Below are positions 31,295-40,295 of a stretch of DNA of 64,000 bases, one piece after another. The position numbers and the translations under genes were made by a program. The DNA is taken from positions 124,001 to 188,000 of the forward strand of contig JAFWYN010000005.1 in assembly GCA_017522685.1 (NCBI GenBank). Reading direction: 5' to 3'. The stretch's first letter is position 1. The number at the start of each line of letters is the position of its first letter. Source of the stretch: Lachnospiraceae bacterium. Lineage in GTDB: Bacteria; Bacillota_A; Clostridia; Lachnospirales; Lachnospiraceae. The notes under the pieces were generated by a model. That model had not been told where the DNA came from. It did no database searches and worked only from the letters and a program-made list of their open reading frames with translations.

Positions 31295-31846
31295 TTACAC
31301 CTTCCGTACCATCAAATACTCATTCAACAGGGTTCCGTCCTTCAAACGCAACGCATCCGGTCTAACACCGGTGATTCGAAAGCCCATCTTCTCATATAGG
31401 GCTCTGGCTCTGGAATTCCCCTCCACAAACTCCAGCTCCATCTGTAAGACATCTCCCCGTGCTTCGGCCAGACGGATCAGCTCTTGAAACATCCTGGTAC
31501 CAATGCCCTGATTCCAAAACTCGCTGATAAGGGCAATTGCCACGCTTGCCCGGTGTCTGGTCTTCATATTGGTGCGAAAACTGATTTCACAATTTCCAAC
31601 TACCCTGCCGTCTACAACGCACATAATCATGGCTTCATCGGGAGATTCATTTTTCCGCTGAAAAAGCTTCTTCTCCCCCTCTAAAGTATATTTCGCACAT
31701 TCTTCCGGGTACCGAAGGATAAAATCCGTCTCACCGGCAGAAATCCTAAGATACTCCAGGGTACTTTCCGCATCCTCCTCCAAGGGACTGCGAAGCAAGG
31801 CCTTTCGACCATCCTTTAAATCAAACCATATATCATTGATTACCAT
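31295..31846 (-). CDS. GNAT N-acetyltransferase
   Basis: A 183-residue RimL/PhnO-like GNAT. Acetyl-CoA loop WNQGIGTRMFQELIRLA, then LELEFVEGNSRARALYEKMGF, the canonical C-terminal 'ALYEKMGF', and R-x-KDGTLLNEYLMVRK typical of SpeG/ribosomal acetyltransferase relatives. It is 7 bases from the NUDIX gene. Confidence 0.87.
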   Translation of the reverse strand: MVINDIWFDLKDGRKALLRSPLEEDAESTLEYLRISAGETDFILRYPEECAKYTLEGEKKLFQRKNESPDEAMIMCVVDGRVVGNCEISFRTNMKTRHRASVAIALISEFWNQGIGTRMFQELIRLAEARGDVLQMELEFVEGNSRARALYEKMGFRITGVRPDALRLKDGTLLNEYLMVRKV

Positions 31847-31858
31847 AATCCGTCCTCC

Positions 31859-32551
31859 CTATCTGTCCCGTATTTCTGCCAACAGCGCCACCGTAATGTC
31901 CCTGGCAATAATGGCTGCTTTCTCACAGTTTACTTCAAAGTATTCTGAACCACTATGGGATGGGGTATCCGTTATGCTGCGGATGGCGATAAAGGGAATT
32001 TGGTTTACATAACAAACATGGGCAATGCTACCTGTCTCCATATCCACCGTTAAAGGCGCAAACCTTTCATTGATTTCCTCCCGTCCTTCATCGGTAATAA
32101 AGGCTTCTCCGGTTACCATTCGTCCCCAGACGATATTATAATCCGAGTTCAGCTTCGCAACCGCCTTCTCGGACAGCTTTAACAGCTCTTCATCCGCCTT
32201 AAAGAATACTGTCTCCATCCAAGGGTGGAACTCTGTTAATATCTCCGAATTTACATCATGATAAGCCACTTCTGTGGAAATCACCGTATCAAAGATATCC
32301 AGCTTGGGGTCCATTCCCCCTGCCACACCCGCATTGATGACCATATCCACATGGTATGTATCGATTAATATCTGCGTAGCAATGGCCGCATTCACTTTAC
32401 ACACCCCGGAAAATAAAGTTACAATATCCACACCCTCTATTTTCCCCTCGTAAAATTTCAGCATGGCTTTTTCAGACGTTTTGCAGTCTTCTATAATGGG
32501 CAGAAAGGGGGCTACTTCCGAGTCCCCTGCACAAATGATTCCTACTTTCAT
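31859..32551 (-). CDS. mtnN: 5'-methylthioadenosine/S-adenosylhomocysteine nucleosidase-like
   Basis: About 230 residues from the ATG at 32551 (GGAGGA 7 bases upstream). MKVGIICAGDSEVAPF, INAGVAGGMDPKL, TGEAFI and VDMETGSIAHVC carry the ribose-binding Met-Glu, and RSITDTPS the catalytic Asp. MTAN cleaves the adenine from MTA and SAH, relieving product inhibition of methyltransferases, and here the upstream neighbour is a methyltransferase. Small deviations (ETGS for EGAA) leave some doubt on specificity. Confidence 0.85.
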   Translation of the reverse strand: MKVGIICAGDSEVAPFLPIIEDCKTSEKAMLKFYEGKIEGVDIVTLFSGVCKVNAAIATQILIDTYHVDMVINAGVAGGMDPKLDIFDTVISTEVAYHDVNSEILTEFHPWMETVFFKADEELLKLSEKAVAKLNSDYNIVWGRMVTGEAFITDEGREEINERFAPLTVDMETGSIAHVCYVNQIPFIAIRSITDTPSHSGSEYFEVNCEKAAIIARDITVALLAEIRDR

Positions 32552-32571
32552 AAGTCGTTCCTCCATTTATG

Positions 32572-33348
32572 TCATTTTATAGCAACAAACATGCCCGGAT
32601 CTTTGGGCAATCTCAACACGCCATCTTCCATACAACTCAACAATTTATTTCTAACCTCATCCGTGGGCATTTTGCAGGCATTCTTAAACGTAATACCCGA
32701 ATATATATACTCCATCAAATCGTCAATATTAGTAACCTCTAAGGAATCCTTATATCTTTCTATTTCCACTTTTGAAAAATAGGGCTTCAGCTTTTCCGTA
32801 CCATTCTCCAGCGAAAAGGTATTTGTATAGATTAAATCCAGTCCCAGTATTTTTACAATGGTCTCCATGATTCCGTTCCCACCGGTGGTACCGGCATAGA
32901 AATGCCCTCCCTTTTTCAACACTCTGCTTACTTCTGAGACGGCCTTTTCTATGTTGGGAACATGATATAACATATAATTCGCAATCACTATGTCAAAATA
33001 ATCATCTTCAAACGGAATCTCCTGAATATCAATTACTTTATACTCTACATTTGGCAACTCACCAAAATTACTCTTTGCCTCTGCAAGCATACCCTCCGAC
33101 CAATCGGAAAATACAATATGGGAACATTTTTGAACAATCCCTTTGTGGTCTACCCACATGGACCCGGTTCCGCATCCCAGCTCCAAAACCTTCATTCCAC
33201 TCTCGATTTTATATATTGTGAAGTACCAGTTTGAAATACCCATTTTATTTGTGGAATACTTATCATGAATGGATATTCTGGTTTTTAGATTATTTGACTT
33301 CTGATATTGTTCTTTTACACATAATGGTTCGTTTATCTTTAAGCTCAT
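32572..33348 (-). CDS. Class I SAM-dependent methyltransferase
   Basis: A 258-residue methyltransferase: motif I MKVLELGCGTGSMW, then IVFSDWSEGMLAEAK, FDIVIANYMLYHVPN and RVLKKGGHFYAGTTG. The N-terminal RISIHDKYSTNKMGISNWY is typical of a Firmicutes Methyltransf_11/25 group. It lies 20 bases upstream of the MTA/SAH nucleosidase, so the product SAH would be recycled by the next gene. Confidence 0.87.
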   Translation of the reverse strand: MSLKINEPLCVKEQYQKSNNLKTRISIHDKYSTNKMGISNWYFTIYKIESGMKVLELGCGTGSMWVDHKGIVQKCSHIVFSDWSEGMLAEAKSNFGELPNVEYKVIDIQEIPFEDDYFDIVIANYMLYHVPNIEKAVSEVSRVLKKGGHFYAGTTGGNGIMETIVKILGLDLIYTNTFSLENGTEKLKPYFSKVEIERYKDSLEVTNIDDLMEYIYSGITFKNACKMPTDEVRNKLLSCMEDGVLRLPKDPGMFVAIK

Positions 33349-33368
33349 TCTTATTCCTCTTTACAACA

Positions 33369-33809
33369 CTACTTCCTCATCTGATAATGATAGGCTGTTT
33401 CACCACACCTCTGAAATCCCAGCCTTTCGTACAATCTTCCCACAGGATTCTGTTTGAAATATTGCAAATGGATTTCCTTGTCTGTATGTGCATCCAAAAC
33501 ATCCTGCAAAATCGCTGTGCCGATTCCTTGGTTTTGATATTCCGGCAGAATGCAAATATTGCCGATTTCGTATGTATATTCTGTTTGGCAATCATTATAA
33601 AAACCAATGTCTTTTCCTTGGAAAGTAATTATACGCGCGCCTTCTTTGAATTTTTCCATAAATGCCTTGAAAAACTCCTTCTGCAGCTCGTCCTTCCATT
33701 CGCCAAAATTTATCTCCACATACTTTTGATAAGCATCCTTCTTTACCTGATAGATAAAATCATAATCCTGCTCTGTGATGGTTCGTAAGTTATATTTTGT
33801 GTTACTCAT
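33369..33809 (-). CDS. GNAT N-acetyltransferase
   Basis: A 146-residue compact GNAT: NLRTITEQDYDFIYQVKKDAY, IGNICILPEYQNQGIGTAILQDVL (acetyl-CoA loop QNQGIG) and LQYFKQNPVGRLYERLGF. The target is unknown. Overlapping plus-strand frames are shadows. Confidence 0.87.
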   Translation of the reverse strand: MSNTKYNLRTITEQDYDFIYQVKKDAYQKYVEINFGEWKDELQKEFFKAFMEKFKEGARIITFQGKDIGFYNDCQTEYTYEIGNICILPEYQNQGIGTAILQDVLDAHTDKEIHLQYFKQNPVGRLYERLGFQRCGETAYHYQMRK

Positions 33810-33836
33810 ACTATCACCTTTAAAATCAAATGTTTA

Positions 33837-34586
33837 TTACACCCTCAGCGCCACCTCTAAACCGATATACAGCTTGCCAAAATCGTGGTTGGCGTTATGG
33901 AGGCCTTCTACTTCATAGCCGCTGGCTTCCAGCACATCTCCGGCTTCCAGGAAATCATACAGCTCTAAACCGTGGAAGTCACACAGTGCCTGCACACCTG
34001 CCAGCTCCATCTCTACACTAAGGCAGCCCTCTTCTTTTCGCTTGGCTACAAGACCCTTGGTTTCCCGATACAACGCATCTGTGGTCCAGTTTCTTCCCAG
34101 CACATGTGGAACACCCATTTCTTCAAAAATAGCAGACAATTTATGTGCATTCTTAATCTCTATGTAGTCAGCAGGTTCTGCATAGTAGTAAGAGAATCCC
34201 TCCCCACGATAGCTTTCTGTGGGAACAATATATTTACCGTAGGTCTGTTCTCTATCGAGACTTCCACAAGAACCAAACATAATAAACTTGGTGGCTCCAA
34301 TCAGCCAACTTGCTTCATAACACTGCATAGCTGCAACTGCGGAACCAATGCCCGTTAAATAGAATGCCACATCCTTACCCTTGTAATGAATCTTGTAAAT
34401 GGGTTTCCTGCCATTGCAAGCTCCCAGCTCTCCTATTTTTTCACATTCAAAAGTATTCAATAAATGCTCCTGAATCTCCCATGAAAAAATAATAAGACAT
34501 ACATCAACTAAATGCTTCTTCTCTCCACAAAAATCGCTTACTTTGATAATGGGCTCTGTCTCTCTGTCAAAACAATCTGTAATCAT
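33837..34586 (-). CDS. Nucleoside phosphorylase family protein
   Basis: A 249-residue PNP/UDP family protein: YLTGIGSAVAAMQCYE, IMFGSCGSLDRE (phosphate/base loop), VPTESYRGEGFSYYY, RNWTTDALYRET and SVEMELAGVQALC, where the Met-Glu of the ribose site is preserved. The order resembles uridine phosphorylases. There is no C-terminal Asp-x-Asn clearly matching PNP. Together with mtnN and methyltransferases it suggests nucleoside salvage. Confidence 0.78.
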   Translation of the reverse strand: MITDCFDRETEPIIKVSDFCGEKKHLVDVCLIIFSWEIQEHLLNTFECEKIGELGACNGRKPIYKIHYKGKDVAFYLTGIGSAVAAMQCYEASWLIGATKFIMFGSCGSLDREQTYGKYIVPTESYRGEGFSYYYAEPADYIEIKNAHKLSAIFEEMGVPHVLGRNWTTDALYRETKGLVAKRKEEGCLSVEMELAGVQALCDFHGLELYDFLEAGDVLEASGYEVEGLHNANHDFGKLYIGLEVALRV

Positions 34587-34596
34587 GAGTCTCCTC

Positions 34597-35775
34597 CTAT
34601 TTGAAACAATGCTGGAAGTCGCTGCCGGTGGGCACTACGATAGCTCCCTGCTCTTCCATTTCCTGCACGAAGTATTCCTTAATCACTCTTTCCTTGTCGG
34701 TCAGATACTTCTTATTCTCCGGATATCTTCCCAACAGGCGGGCAAACAATTCGTCCGCATCTTCATAGCGCATCCAATTATCGATAACCGTATTCTCCAC
34801 CTTGGTAAAGTACTTCTCCAATATAGTCAAAAAACCTTCCAGTCGCTTTCGGGATTTTGCTTCACTTTCCTTCATAAAATCCGTCTTTAACTGTAGCTTC
34901 GTAAAAATATCCTGCCAAAAAGCATGCTCCCTGCTTGCCCCGGACACGTTGACGGAGAACATACCACCGAGTGCCAGTGCACCAGCCACTCGTTCCAAAA
35001 ACAGCTCCAAATCCTTTATATAACCGGTTAAATAGTGTGCCACGATAAAGTCATAAGGCTCCCTACCTGCAATTCCTTCCCAAGTCTCCTGCGTTTCCAC
35101 ATCTTCAAAATACAGATTGATAGCTGTCCCCTCTGCCAGAGTCTCCTTATGTTCTGCCAAATACGTCTCGAAATCATCCGCCCAACTGCCGCGTAAATCA
35201 TAACAGTCGATCTGCATATTTTCCGGTATGGTGTTCCAGTTATTTCTCCAAAGCTTGGCATATCCACAGCCCAAATCCAGCACTCTTGCATTTGCTCGTA
35301 GGCCCAAATTCTTATAAAGCATCACATACCAGTCTTCCGGAGAGGCGTGATGTTTCAAAGCATTGTAATGATACTGATCCGCTTCATGATTCATCTGCAT
35401 CATCTTCACGATATCCGCCACACTGTCCCAATCCGGCTCACTCTCACGCAGCAGTACACTTCTGATGCTGGCAATAGCCTTCTCGATTTCATATCTTTTG
35501 CCTATAAGGATGTCCAGCTGACGGTTCAAGGTCTCGGTAATATCCACCTCGCTGTCCTCCGACAGATTCTGATGAATCTCCTCCAAAGAAAAGCCAATCT
35601 GCTTCAAGGCAATGATTTTCTCCAGCACGGACAAAGCTTCCTTGTCATACAATCTGTAATTGCCTTCTGTATAATCCGTGGGCTTCAGTAGCCCCTTCTC
35701 ATCATATAAACGGATAGCTTTCTGAGAAACCCCTGTCTTCTTGGCGATTTCTCCCGATGTCATCTTCTTATCCAT
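34597..35775 (-). CDS. MerR-type regulator fused to a methyltransferase
   Basis: A 392-residue fusion. Residues 1-75 are a MerR DNA-binding domain (MTSGEIAKKTGVSQKAIRLYDEKGLLKP, RLYDKEALSVLEKIIALKQIGFSL). A coiled dimerisation helix and linker (75-130) follow, then a SAM methyltransferase (ARVLDLGCGYAKLW, IDCYDLRGSWADDF, YDFIVAHYLTGYIKDLELFL, GALALGGMFSVNV). The methyltransferase replaces the usual ligand-binding domain, so SAM or its acceptor could be the signal. A MerR-type operator lies just upstream. Confidence 0.85.
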   Translation of the reverse strand: MDKKMTSGEIAKKTGVSQKAIRLYDEKGLLKPTDYTEGNYRLYDKEALSVLEKIIALKQIGFSLEEIHQNLSEDSEVDITETLNRQLDILIGKRYEIEKAIASIRSVLLRESEPDWDSVADIVKMMQMNHEADQYHYNALKHHASPEDWYVMLYKNLGLRANARVLDLGCGYAKLWRNNWNTIPENMQIDCYDLRGSWADDFETYLAEHKETLAEGTAINLYFEDVETQETWEGIAGREPYDFIVAHYLTGYIKDLELFLERVAGALALGGMFSVNVSGASREHAFWQDIFTKLQLKTDFMKESEAKSRKRLEGFLTILEKYFTKVENTVIDNWMRYEDADELFARLLGRYPENKKYLTDKERVIKEYFVQEMEEQGAIVVPTGSDFQHCFK

Positions 35776-35826
35776 GGTACTTCTCCTTTAGGTTAAGTGA
35801 GTATTTTGCACCTTTTATTATGTATA

Positions 35827-35856
35827 CCCTAAAGGGTGCCCTAGGGGGAGAGTCAA
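35827..35856 (-). promoter_or_regulatory. MerR-type operator
   Basis: On the minus strand TTGACTCTCCCCCTAGGG is followed by CACCCTTTAGGGT, giving overlapping inverted symmetry (CCCTAGGG; ACCCTAAAGGGT) directly behind a -35-like TTGACT. This is the layout of long-spacer MerR promoters, and it precedes the MerR-methyltransferase gene by about 50 bases, so autoregulation is likely. Confidence 0.55.
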
Positions 35857-35877
35857 GGGGGATTTAACAAAATCTTA

Positions 35878-36651
35878 TCAACCCTTATCTTTCAGAACAA
35901 TTCTCTTTCTTTGTTCATATACAACTTCCTGTAAGCCGCATTCTCTCATAAGACTCTTGGCGGCATGGTTATCCGCACCGATATCTTCTGCTTCATGGGC
36001 ATCCGACCCAATGGTAACATACCTTCCGCCGCACTCCTTATACAACTCCAGCAATTCTTTTCCGGGCATTGTCTCCCTATGCCCTTTTCTAAGTGAAGAA
36101 GTATTAATTTCGATTACCATATCTTTTTCCAGTAATCGCTCAAATATTTCTTTCATCTTCGCCTCAGAATAATAGATTTCTCCATAATACCTTTTCGGAA
36201 AATCTATATGTCCCAGACAATCGAATCCACCCTGTCTTACGGTGTTCAGCACCTCTTCCCAATATAAAGTATAAAATTCTTTTGCAGAATATTGCTCTCT
36301 TACCTTTTGGCAGGGAAACATATCGCCAATCCAATGAATGCTCCCAATAATAAAATCATATGGATAGCCGGATAATTCCTTCAGTCTCTCTGCATACAAA
36401 TGGGGCTCTCCGAATTCAATCCCTGCATACACCTTTATTTGATTATTATACTTTTCTTTTATTTGATTGAAACTTGTAAAGAATCGTTCCGGCACATAGT
36501 AGTTGTATCCATAATCATTGGGATTCAAATCAACATGATCCGTAAAACAAATCACTTGCATATTTTTATTGCACGCTTGTTTTATATATTGCTCCATTTG
36601 TGCTTCGGAATCACAGGAAAACTCTGTATGAACATGCAAATCTGCTACCAT
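35878..36651 (-). CDS. PHP-domain histidinol-phosphatase-like protein
   Basis: About 257 residues from the ATG at 36651 (GAGGTGG 8 bases upstream). PHP motifs: DLHVHTEFS (motif I), CFTDHVDLN (II), IIGSIHWIG (III), CLGHIDFPKRY and VTIGSDAHEAEDIG (IV). The fold binds two or three metals and hydrolyses phosphoesters. An upstream ATG (36738) overlaps the HAD stop as ATGA but has no good RBS. There are no other his genes here, so the substrate may not be histidinol phosphate. Confidence 0.82.
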   Translation of the reverse strand: MVADLHVHTEFSCDSEAQMEQYIKQACNKNMQVICFTDHVDLNPNDYGYNYYVPERFFTSFNQIKEKYNNQIKVYAGIEFGEPHLYAERLKELSGYPYDFIIGSIHWIGDMFPCQKVREQYSAKEFYTLYWEEVLNTVRQGGFDCLGHIDFPKRYYGEIYYSEAKMKEIFERLLEKDMVIEINTSSLRKGHRETMPGKELLELYKECGGRYVTIGSDAHEAEDIGADNHAAKSLMRECGLQEVVYEQRKRIVLKDKG

Positions 36652-36734
36652 ATTGTATTCCACCTCACTTCTATTTCCTTTGTTTATAAATGATACCCCA
36701 ACTCCGTAGGCAAATCGTTTCACAGTTCCGGTCT

Positions 36735-37409
36735 TCATCCTAACACTTCCAATAATTCATGTAAACTGCTGATGCTTTCGTCGGATTCTTCTGTGCGCCG
36801 TATATGAACAAATCTGCAATTCGCATTAGTGGCCGTTTTTCTATCCTTTTCTTCGTCTCCGACAAAAACCAGTTCTGTAATAGGGATACCATACTTGTGG
36901 GCAATCATTTGTAATCCCTGCATATGAGGTTTTCTGTAACCTGCTATCGAAGACGACACATAATAATCAAAATACGGAAGTAATTCTGATATATCTTTCT
37001 TGAACACTTTATCCGGCATTGCATTGGGCAAGTCGGTAAGAGTTGCAATTATGTATCCCTTTTCCCTCAAGACCTGTAAAACTTCTATGGTATCCGGGTA
37101 AATTTCTGCTGATAGTCTTAATCCATCCCAAAATGTTTCTATACAAGTTTCAACAGGTGTATCAATATTCCAATGCTCTAATGCTTTTGAAAAAATATAC
37201 TCTGCAGAATATTCAACTTCCCTATAATTAACTCGTGGATTGAAATCTTTCAAAATCTGAAGGGATTTATCAACCTCTTCTTTTGATACGTTACAATTAT
37301 ATTTCTGAATAATTGATTCAAAGCCCTGCTCGTAAAAATCCACCCATGAAAGAGGCATTCCTACGTATTGCATTAATGTGCCACCTAAATCAAAAACTAT
37401 AACTTTCAA
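36735..37409 (-). CDS. HAD-superfamily hydrolase
   Basis: A 224-residue HAD phosphatase with a C1 cap: motif I VIVFDLGGTLMQ (the first catalytic Asp kept, the second replaced by Gly-Gly-Thr as in epoxide-hydrolase-like HADs), motif II IIATLTDLPN, and motif III/IV KPHMQGLQMIAHKYG and ELVFVGDEEKDRKTATNANC. It overlaps the PHP frame. Confidence 0.85.
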   Translation of the reverse strand: MKVIVFDLGGTLMQYVGMPLSWVDFYEQGFESIIQKYNCNVSKEEVDKSLQILKDFNPRVNYREVEYSAEYIFSKALEHWNIDTPVETCIETFWDGLRLSAEIYPDTIEVLQVLREKGYIIATLTDLPNAMPDKVFKKDISELLPYFDYYVSSSIAGYRKPHMQGLQMIAHKYGIPITELVFVGDEEKDRKTATNANCRFVHIRRTEESDESISSLHELLEVLG

Positions 37410-37421
37410 ACTTAAACACCC

Positions 37422-37937
37422 CTACAATTTTTCCTGAATCAGAATCTCCAGTATCCTCGATTCTCTTTCTATCCAAACTCCACCATTTTCTTCCTTGTGG
37501 TCATCATATCTGTTTTTCCTCAAGGCCTCCTCCGGTGACACAAATACTAAGGTATATCCTTCCTCAGCTTCTCCTTCATCCAGCTTCTGTTCGACTATTG
37601 TTTCATATACCTGACATATGTAATAAAAATTTTCCTGTTCAAAGATAGTTTTCTCAAATCTGTAGCTACTACCCCGTCTTAATGCAGAACCAAATTCTTC
37701 AATGGTTTCCGGGATTACCAGCAATCCAACCTCTTCTTTTACCTCTCTAATAAGCGCCTGATGAAAGGTTTCTCCCTCTTCAATGCCTCCACCGGGAAAT
37801 CCGTAATAGTTGTACTTTTGGTCGTACACCATAGCCAGTTTATCGCCACATTGGATAATTGCGCGAACGGAGGGACGCTTAGAACATGGCCAGTCCTCAT
37901 CATAATCTTTTAAATCTATCACAAAAAGTCTTTTCAC
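37422..37937 (-). CDS. NUDIX hydrolase
   Basis: A 171-residue NUDIX enzyme. KRPSVRAIIQCGDKLAM and YGFPGGGIEEGET...REVKEEVGL are diagnostic, and NFYYICQVYE follows. It is a clear paralogue of the NUDIX at 46705-47232 (shared 'RxLFVxDLKxYD' start and RPSVR). The product of this subgroup is not known. Confidence 0.87.
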   Translation of the reverse strand: MKRLFVIDLKDYDEDWPCSKRPSVRAIIQCGDKLAMVYDQKYNYYGFPGGGIEEGETFHQALIREVKEEVGLLVIPETIEEFGSALRRGSSYRFEKTIFEQENFYYICQVYETIVEQKLDEGEAEEGYTLVFVSPEEALRKNRYDDHKEENGGVWIERESRILEILIQEKL

Positions 37938-37963
37938 TTAACGCTCCTACGCAAAGATAAGTA

Positions 37964-38737
37964 TTATTTCTCAACTACAAAAAACAATCTTGGGAAATCA
38001 AAAATTACTTTGTTGTTCTTCTGTAAAGGATAATTTACCCTAATCTCTTCCATAATATCTTTCTTAAATTCATCCTTCATGGAATCATCAATTTGAGAAA
38101 GATAGGGTCTTAATCCGGTTCCCTCGTACCAAGTCCAAATGGCTTCATGGGATGGTAATACATGATGGTAAGTCGTGGTCCAAATATCAAATTTCTCAGA
38201 CAAGCCGGAAATCACATCAAAGTAATCCTCAATCGTTCCCATCTCATAATCTCTTTGCTGTTTTATAACCGCTTTCCACTTATCGCCGGTAACTACCTTA
38301 TTGATCAAATGGTGGATGGGCTCATCAAAATTACAGGGAATCTGAATTGCCATAATTCCGTTGTCATTCAAAAGTTTATAAAGATTGGTAATGGTCTTAA
38401 ACTGATCCGGAAGCCACTGAAGGCAGGCATTTGAAAAGATTAAATCAAATTTTTGATTCGTCTCTTCCGTAAAAACATCTGCATCCCACTGCTCAAATGT
38501 CATATTCGGATAATCCTTCTTTGCTCTTTCTATCATGTCAGCAGAAAAATCGATTCCCAATATGTCCGCATCCGGAAATACGCTCTTTACCACAGCAGAA
38601 CTATTCCCCGGGCCGCATCCCACATCCAAAGCGGACGCCACATTTCGCCCTTCCACTCGTCTGGCCAAATCAATGGCCGGCTGAGTTCTCTCTTTCTCAA
38701 ATTTCAAATACTTTTCTGAGTCCCATTTATTCTCCAT
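37964..38737 (-). CDS. Trans-aconitate methyltransferase-like protein
   Basis: A 257-residue protein. WDSEKYLKFEKERTQPAIDLARRV, SALDVGCGPGNSSAVV, ILGIDFSADMIERAK, DLIFSNACLQWLPD and AIQIPCNFDEPIHHLI match Tam-like methyltransferases closely. Tam methylates trans-aconitate, a by-product of aconitase. The end (RLFFVVEK) is conserved in the family. Confidence 0.85.
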   Translation of the reverse strand: MENKWDSEKYLKFEKERTQPAIDLARRVEGRNVASALDVGCGPGNSSAVVKSVFPDADILGIDFSADMIERAKKDYPNMTFEQWDADVFTEETNQKFDLIFSNACLQWLPDQFKTITNLYKLLNDNGIMAIQIPCNFDEPIHHLINKVVTGDKWKAVIKQQRDYEMGTIEDYFDVISGLSEKFDIWTTTYHHVLPSHEAIWTWYEGTGLRPYLSQIDDSMKDEFKKDIMEEIRVNYPLQKNNKVIFDFPRLFFVVEK

Positions 38738-38788
38738 ATACCGCTCCTCCTATTTGTAGTTTTTTCCTCTTGCCTGCTTCGCAGTCGC

Positions 38789-39418
38789 TTACTTTTCCTT
38801 GCGCGCGATATAGTCCAGCCTGACAAACTTCTTCCCATTTGGTAACATCTGCTCCACCGTATGCTTCAACCCATATCCAATCTGACTCATGCATGCTGTC
38901 AAACTCTGCTCGTCCATTTGATGGTGGACTTCCTCCAGGCAATCAAAGGCGTGTAGGTAGGGCGAATCAGACACAAAGGATTCTCCCGTATTGATTTGGA
39001 TAATGCAGGATACATAGGAAGGCTTCACCAAGCCCACAATCCTTTGAAAGCTCTCATAACCGATATATTCCACCAGCAGATTGGCCACCAGTAGCCCAGC
39101 GCAAGGTAACTGCAGATTCTTATCCAATAAATCTGCCCGGACTGTCTCCAGCACATCTCCCAATGCCTCATAACGCTTCTTACATTCTGCAAGGAAATCC
39201 TGATTCACATCCACTCCGTAGACTTTCTTGATTTTATTCTTATCAATGTGCTCCAGACCGTTCCCGCCTGCGATACCCAGAATCATGATGGTATCCGTAT
39301 CATAGGCTTCAAACTGCTCCCCCATCATTTGGTTTAAAATCTGCAGCTGGTAAACACTTTCCAAACTCATATGGTTTTCGTAATCACATAATTCTATCTT
39401 TTCCCATGGATTGGCCAT
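38789..39418 (-). CDS. SAM-dependent methyltransferase (class I)
   Basis: A 209-residue protein. TIMILGIAGGNGLEH is motif I, KVYGVDVNQDFLAECKKRY motif II and LLVANLLVEYIGYESF motif IV. The start NPWEKIELCDYENHMSLESVYQLQ is a recurrent clostridial pattern. The acceptor is unknown. A 51-base gap to the next gene contains nothing I recognise. Confidence 0.8.
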   Translation of the reverse strand: MANPWEKIELCDYENHMSLESVYQLQILNQMMGEQFEAYDTDTIMILGIAGGNGLEHIDKNKIKKVYGVDVNQDFLAECKKRYEALGDVLETVRADLLDKNLQLPCAGLLVANLLVEYIGYESFQRIVGLVKPSYVSCIIQINTGESFVSDSPYLHAFDCLEEVHHQMDEQSLTACMSQIGYGLKHTVEQMLPNGKKFVRLDYIARKEK

Positions 39419-39468
39419 AGTCTTTGTCTCCAGTCATTTCAATCAATTGTATCGTACATCCTTCCGGT

Positions 39469-40260
39469 TTATCCAATCATACAGAGTTTTCCCTGAAGAA
39501 TATAGCCAATCTTCTCATAGCAGGCATTTGATGCCGCATAGTCCGCATCTGTGTAAAGCATGGGAAGACATCCTTCGGCTTTCGCCATCTCGGTAACCTG
39601 ATATACCAGATTTTCTGCAAAATGCTTTCTTCGATATTCCGGCCGTGTAAAGACCATTCCAATACTTGCCAGCTCCCCTTTCAAGGTGTAAGCGCATGTG
39701 GCCACATGATTTCCCTCGGAGTCCGTCCAAAAATAAGTTTTTCCTTCCTTTATTTTAAACTCTGCATGCTCCAAACAACCTTTTCGGTCCATTTGATCCA
39801 CTCTTGTTTCGTCATGGAACATCTCTATAAAATCAGCAAGTTCTTCCATATCTTTCATCTCACATTTGCAGATTTCACCCTCGGCCACCTTGTCCGGCTT
39901 TATGGGATTGGGACAATCGTAAGCAAAAAGATTGGTGGTAAGAGATAAGTGAATTCCATCTTTCAAAGCCCTTTTGATGAAGTAATCAGCCAGCTCATAC
40001 TTAATGTTAAAAGTATGTTGTTTGTCCATCAAATTATTTTCCACTACAAGCTGATAAGCCTTTTCCATCTCTTCTTCCGTAGCATCATCCGCCGTCCAAA
40101 TCCAAGTGGGAAAGGGCTCCGTTGAAAAGCAAATAATTAATCGCTCATGGTCGGATAACAGTAGTTTGCAAGGTCCGTCCATAATACGCCTTAAAACAAA
40201 AAATGTATATTTGTCACTCTCCAATAATTTATAATCTCTTTCATCTACAAAATGGTCCAT
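39469..40260 (-). CDS. GNAT acetyltransferase with N-terminal extension
   Basis: About 263 residues from the ATG at 40260 (GAGGAG upstream). The C-terminal GNAT of FR47 type shows VATCAYTLKGELASIGMVFTRPEYRRKHFAENL and YTDADYAASNACYEKIGY. The acetyl-CoA loop RRKHFA lacks the usual glycines. The N-terminal 110 residues (LRRIMDGPCKLLLSDHERLII, WTADDATEEE) form a second GNAT-like half. Confidence 0.82.
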   Translation of the reverse strand: MDHFVDERDYKLLESDKYTFFVLRRIMDGPCKLLLSDHERLIICFSTEPFPTWIWTADDATEEEMEKAYQLVVENNLMDKQHTFNIKYELADYFIKRALKDGIHLSLTTNLFAYDCPNPIKPDKVAEGEICKCEMKDMEELADFIEMFHDETRVDQMDRKGCLEHAEFKIKEGKTYFWTDSEGNHVATCAYTLKGELASIGMVFTRPEYRRKHFAENLVYQVTEMAKAEGCLPMLYTDADYAASNACYEKIGYILQGKLCMIG

Positions 40261-40295
40261 CTTGCACTCCTCTTTCTCCTGTAACTCCAAAACCT

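Noticed and set aside
33231..33788. 185-codon plus-strand reading frame
   Set aside because: It mirrors the methyltransferase and GNAT genes on the minus strand, has no ribosome-binding site and shows no family motif. The same holds for the other long plus-strand frames in the window.
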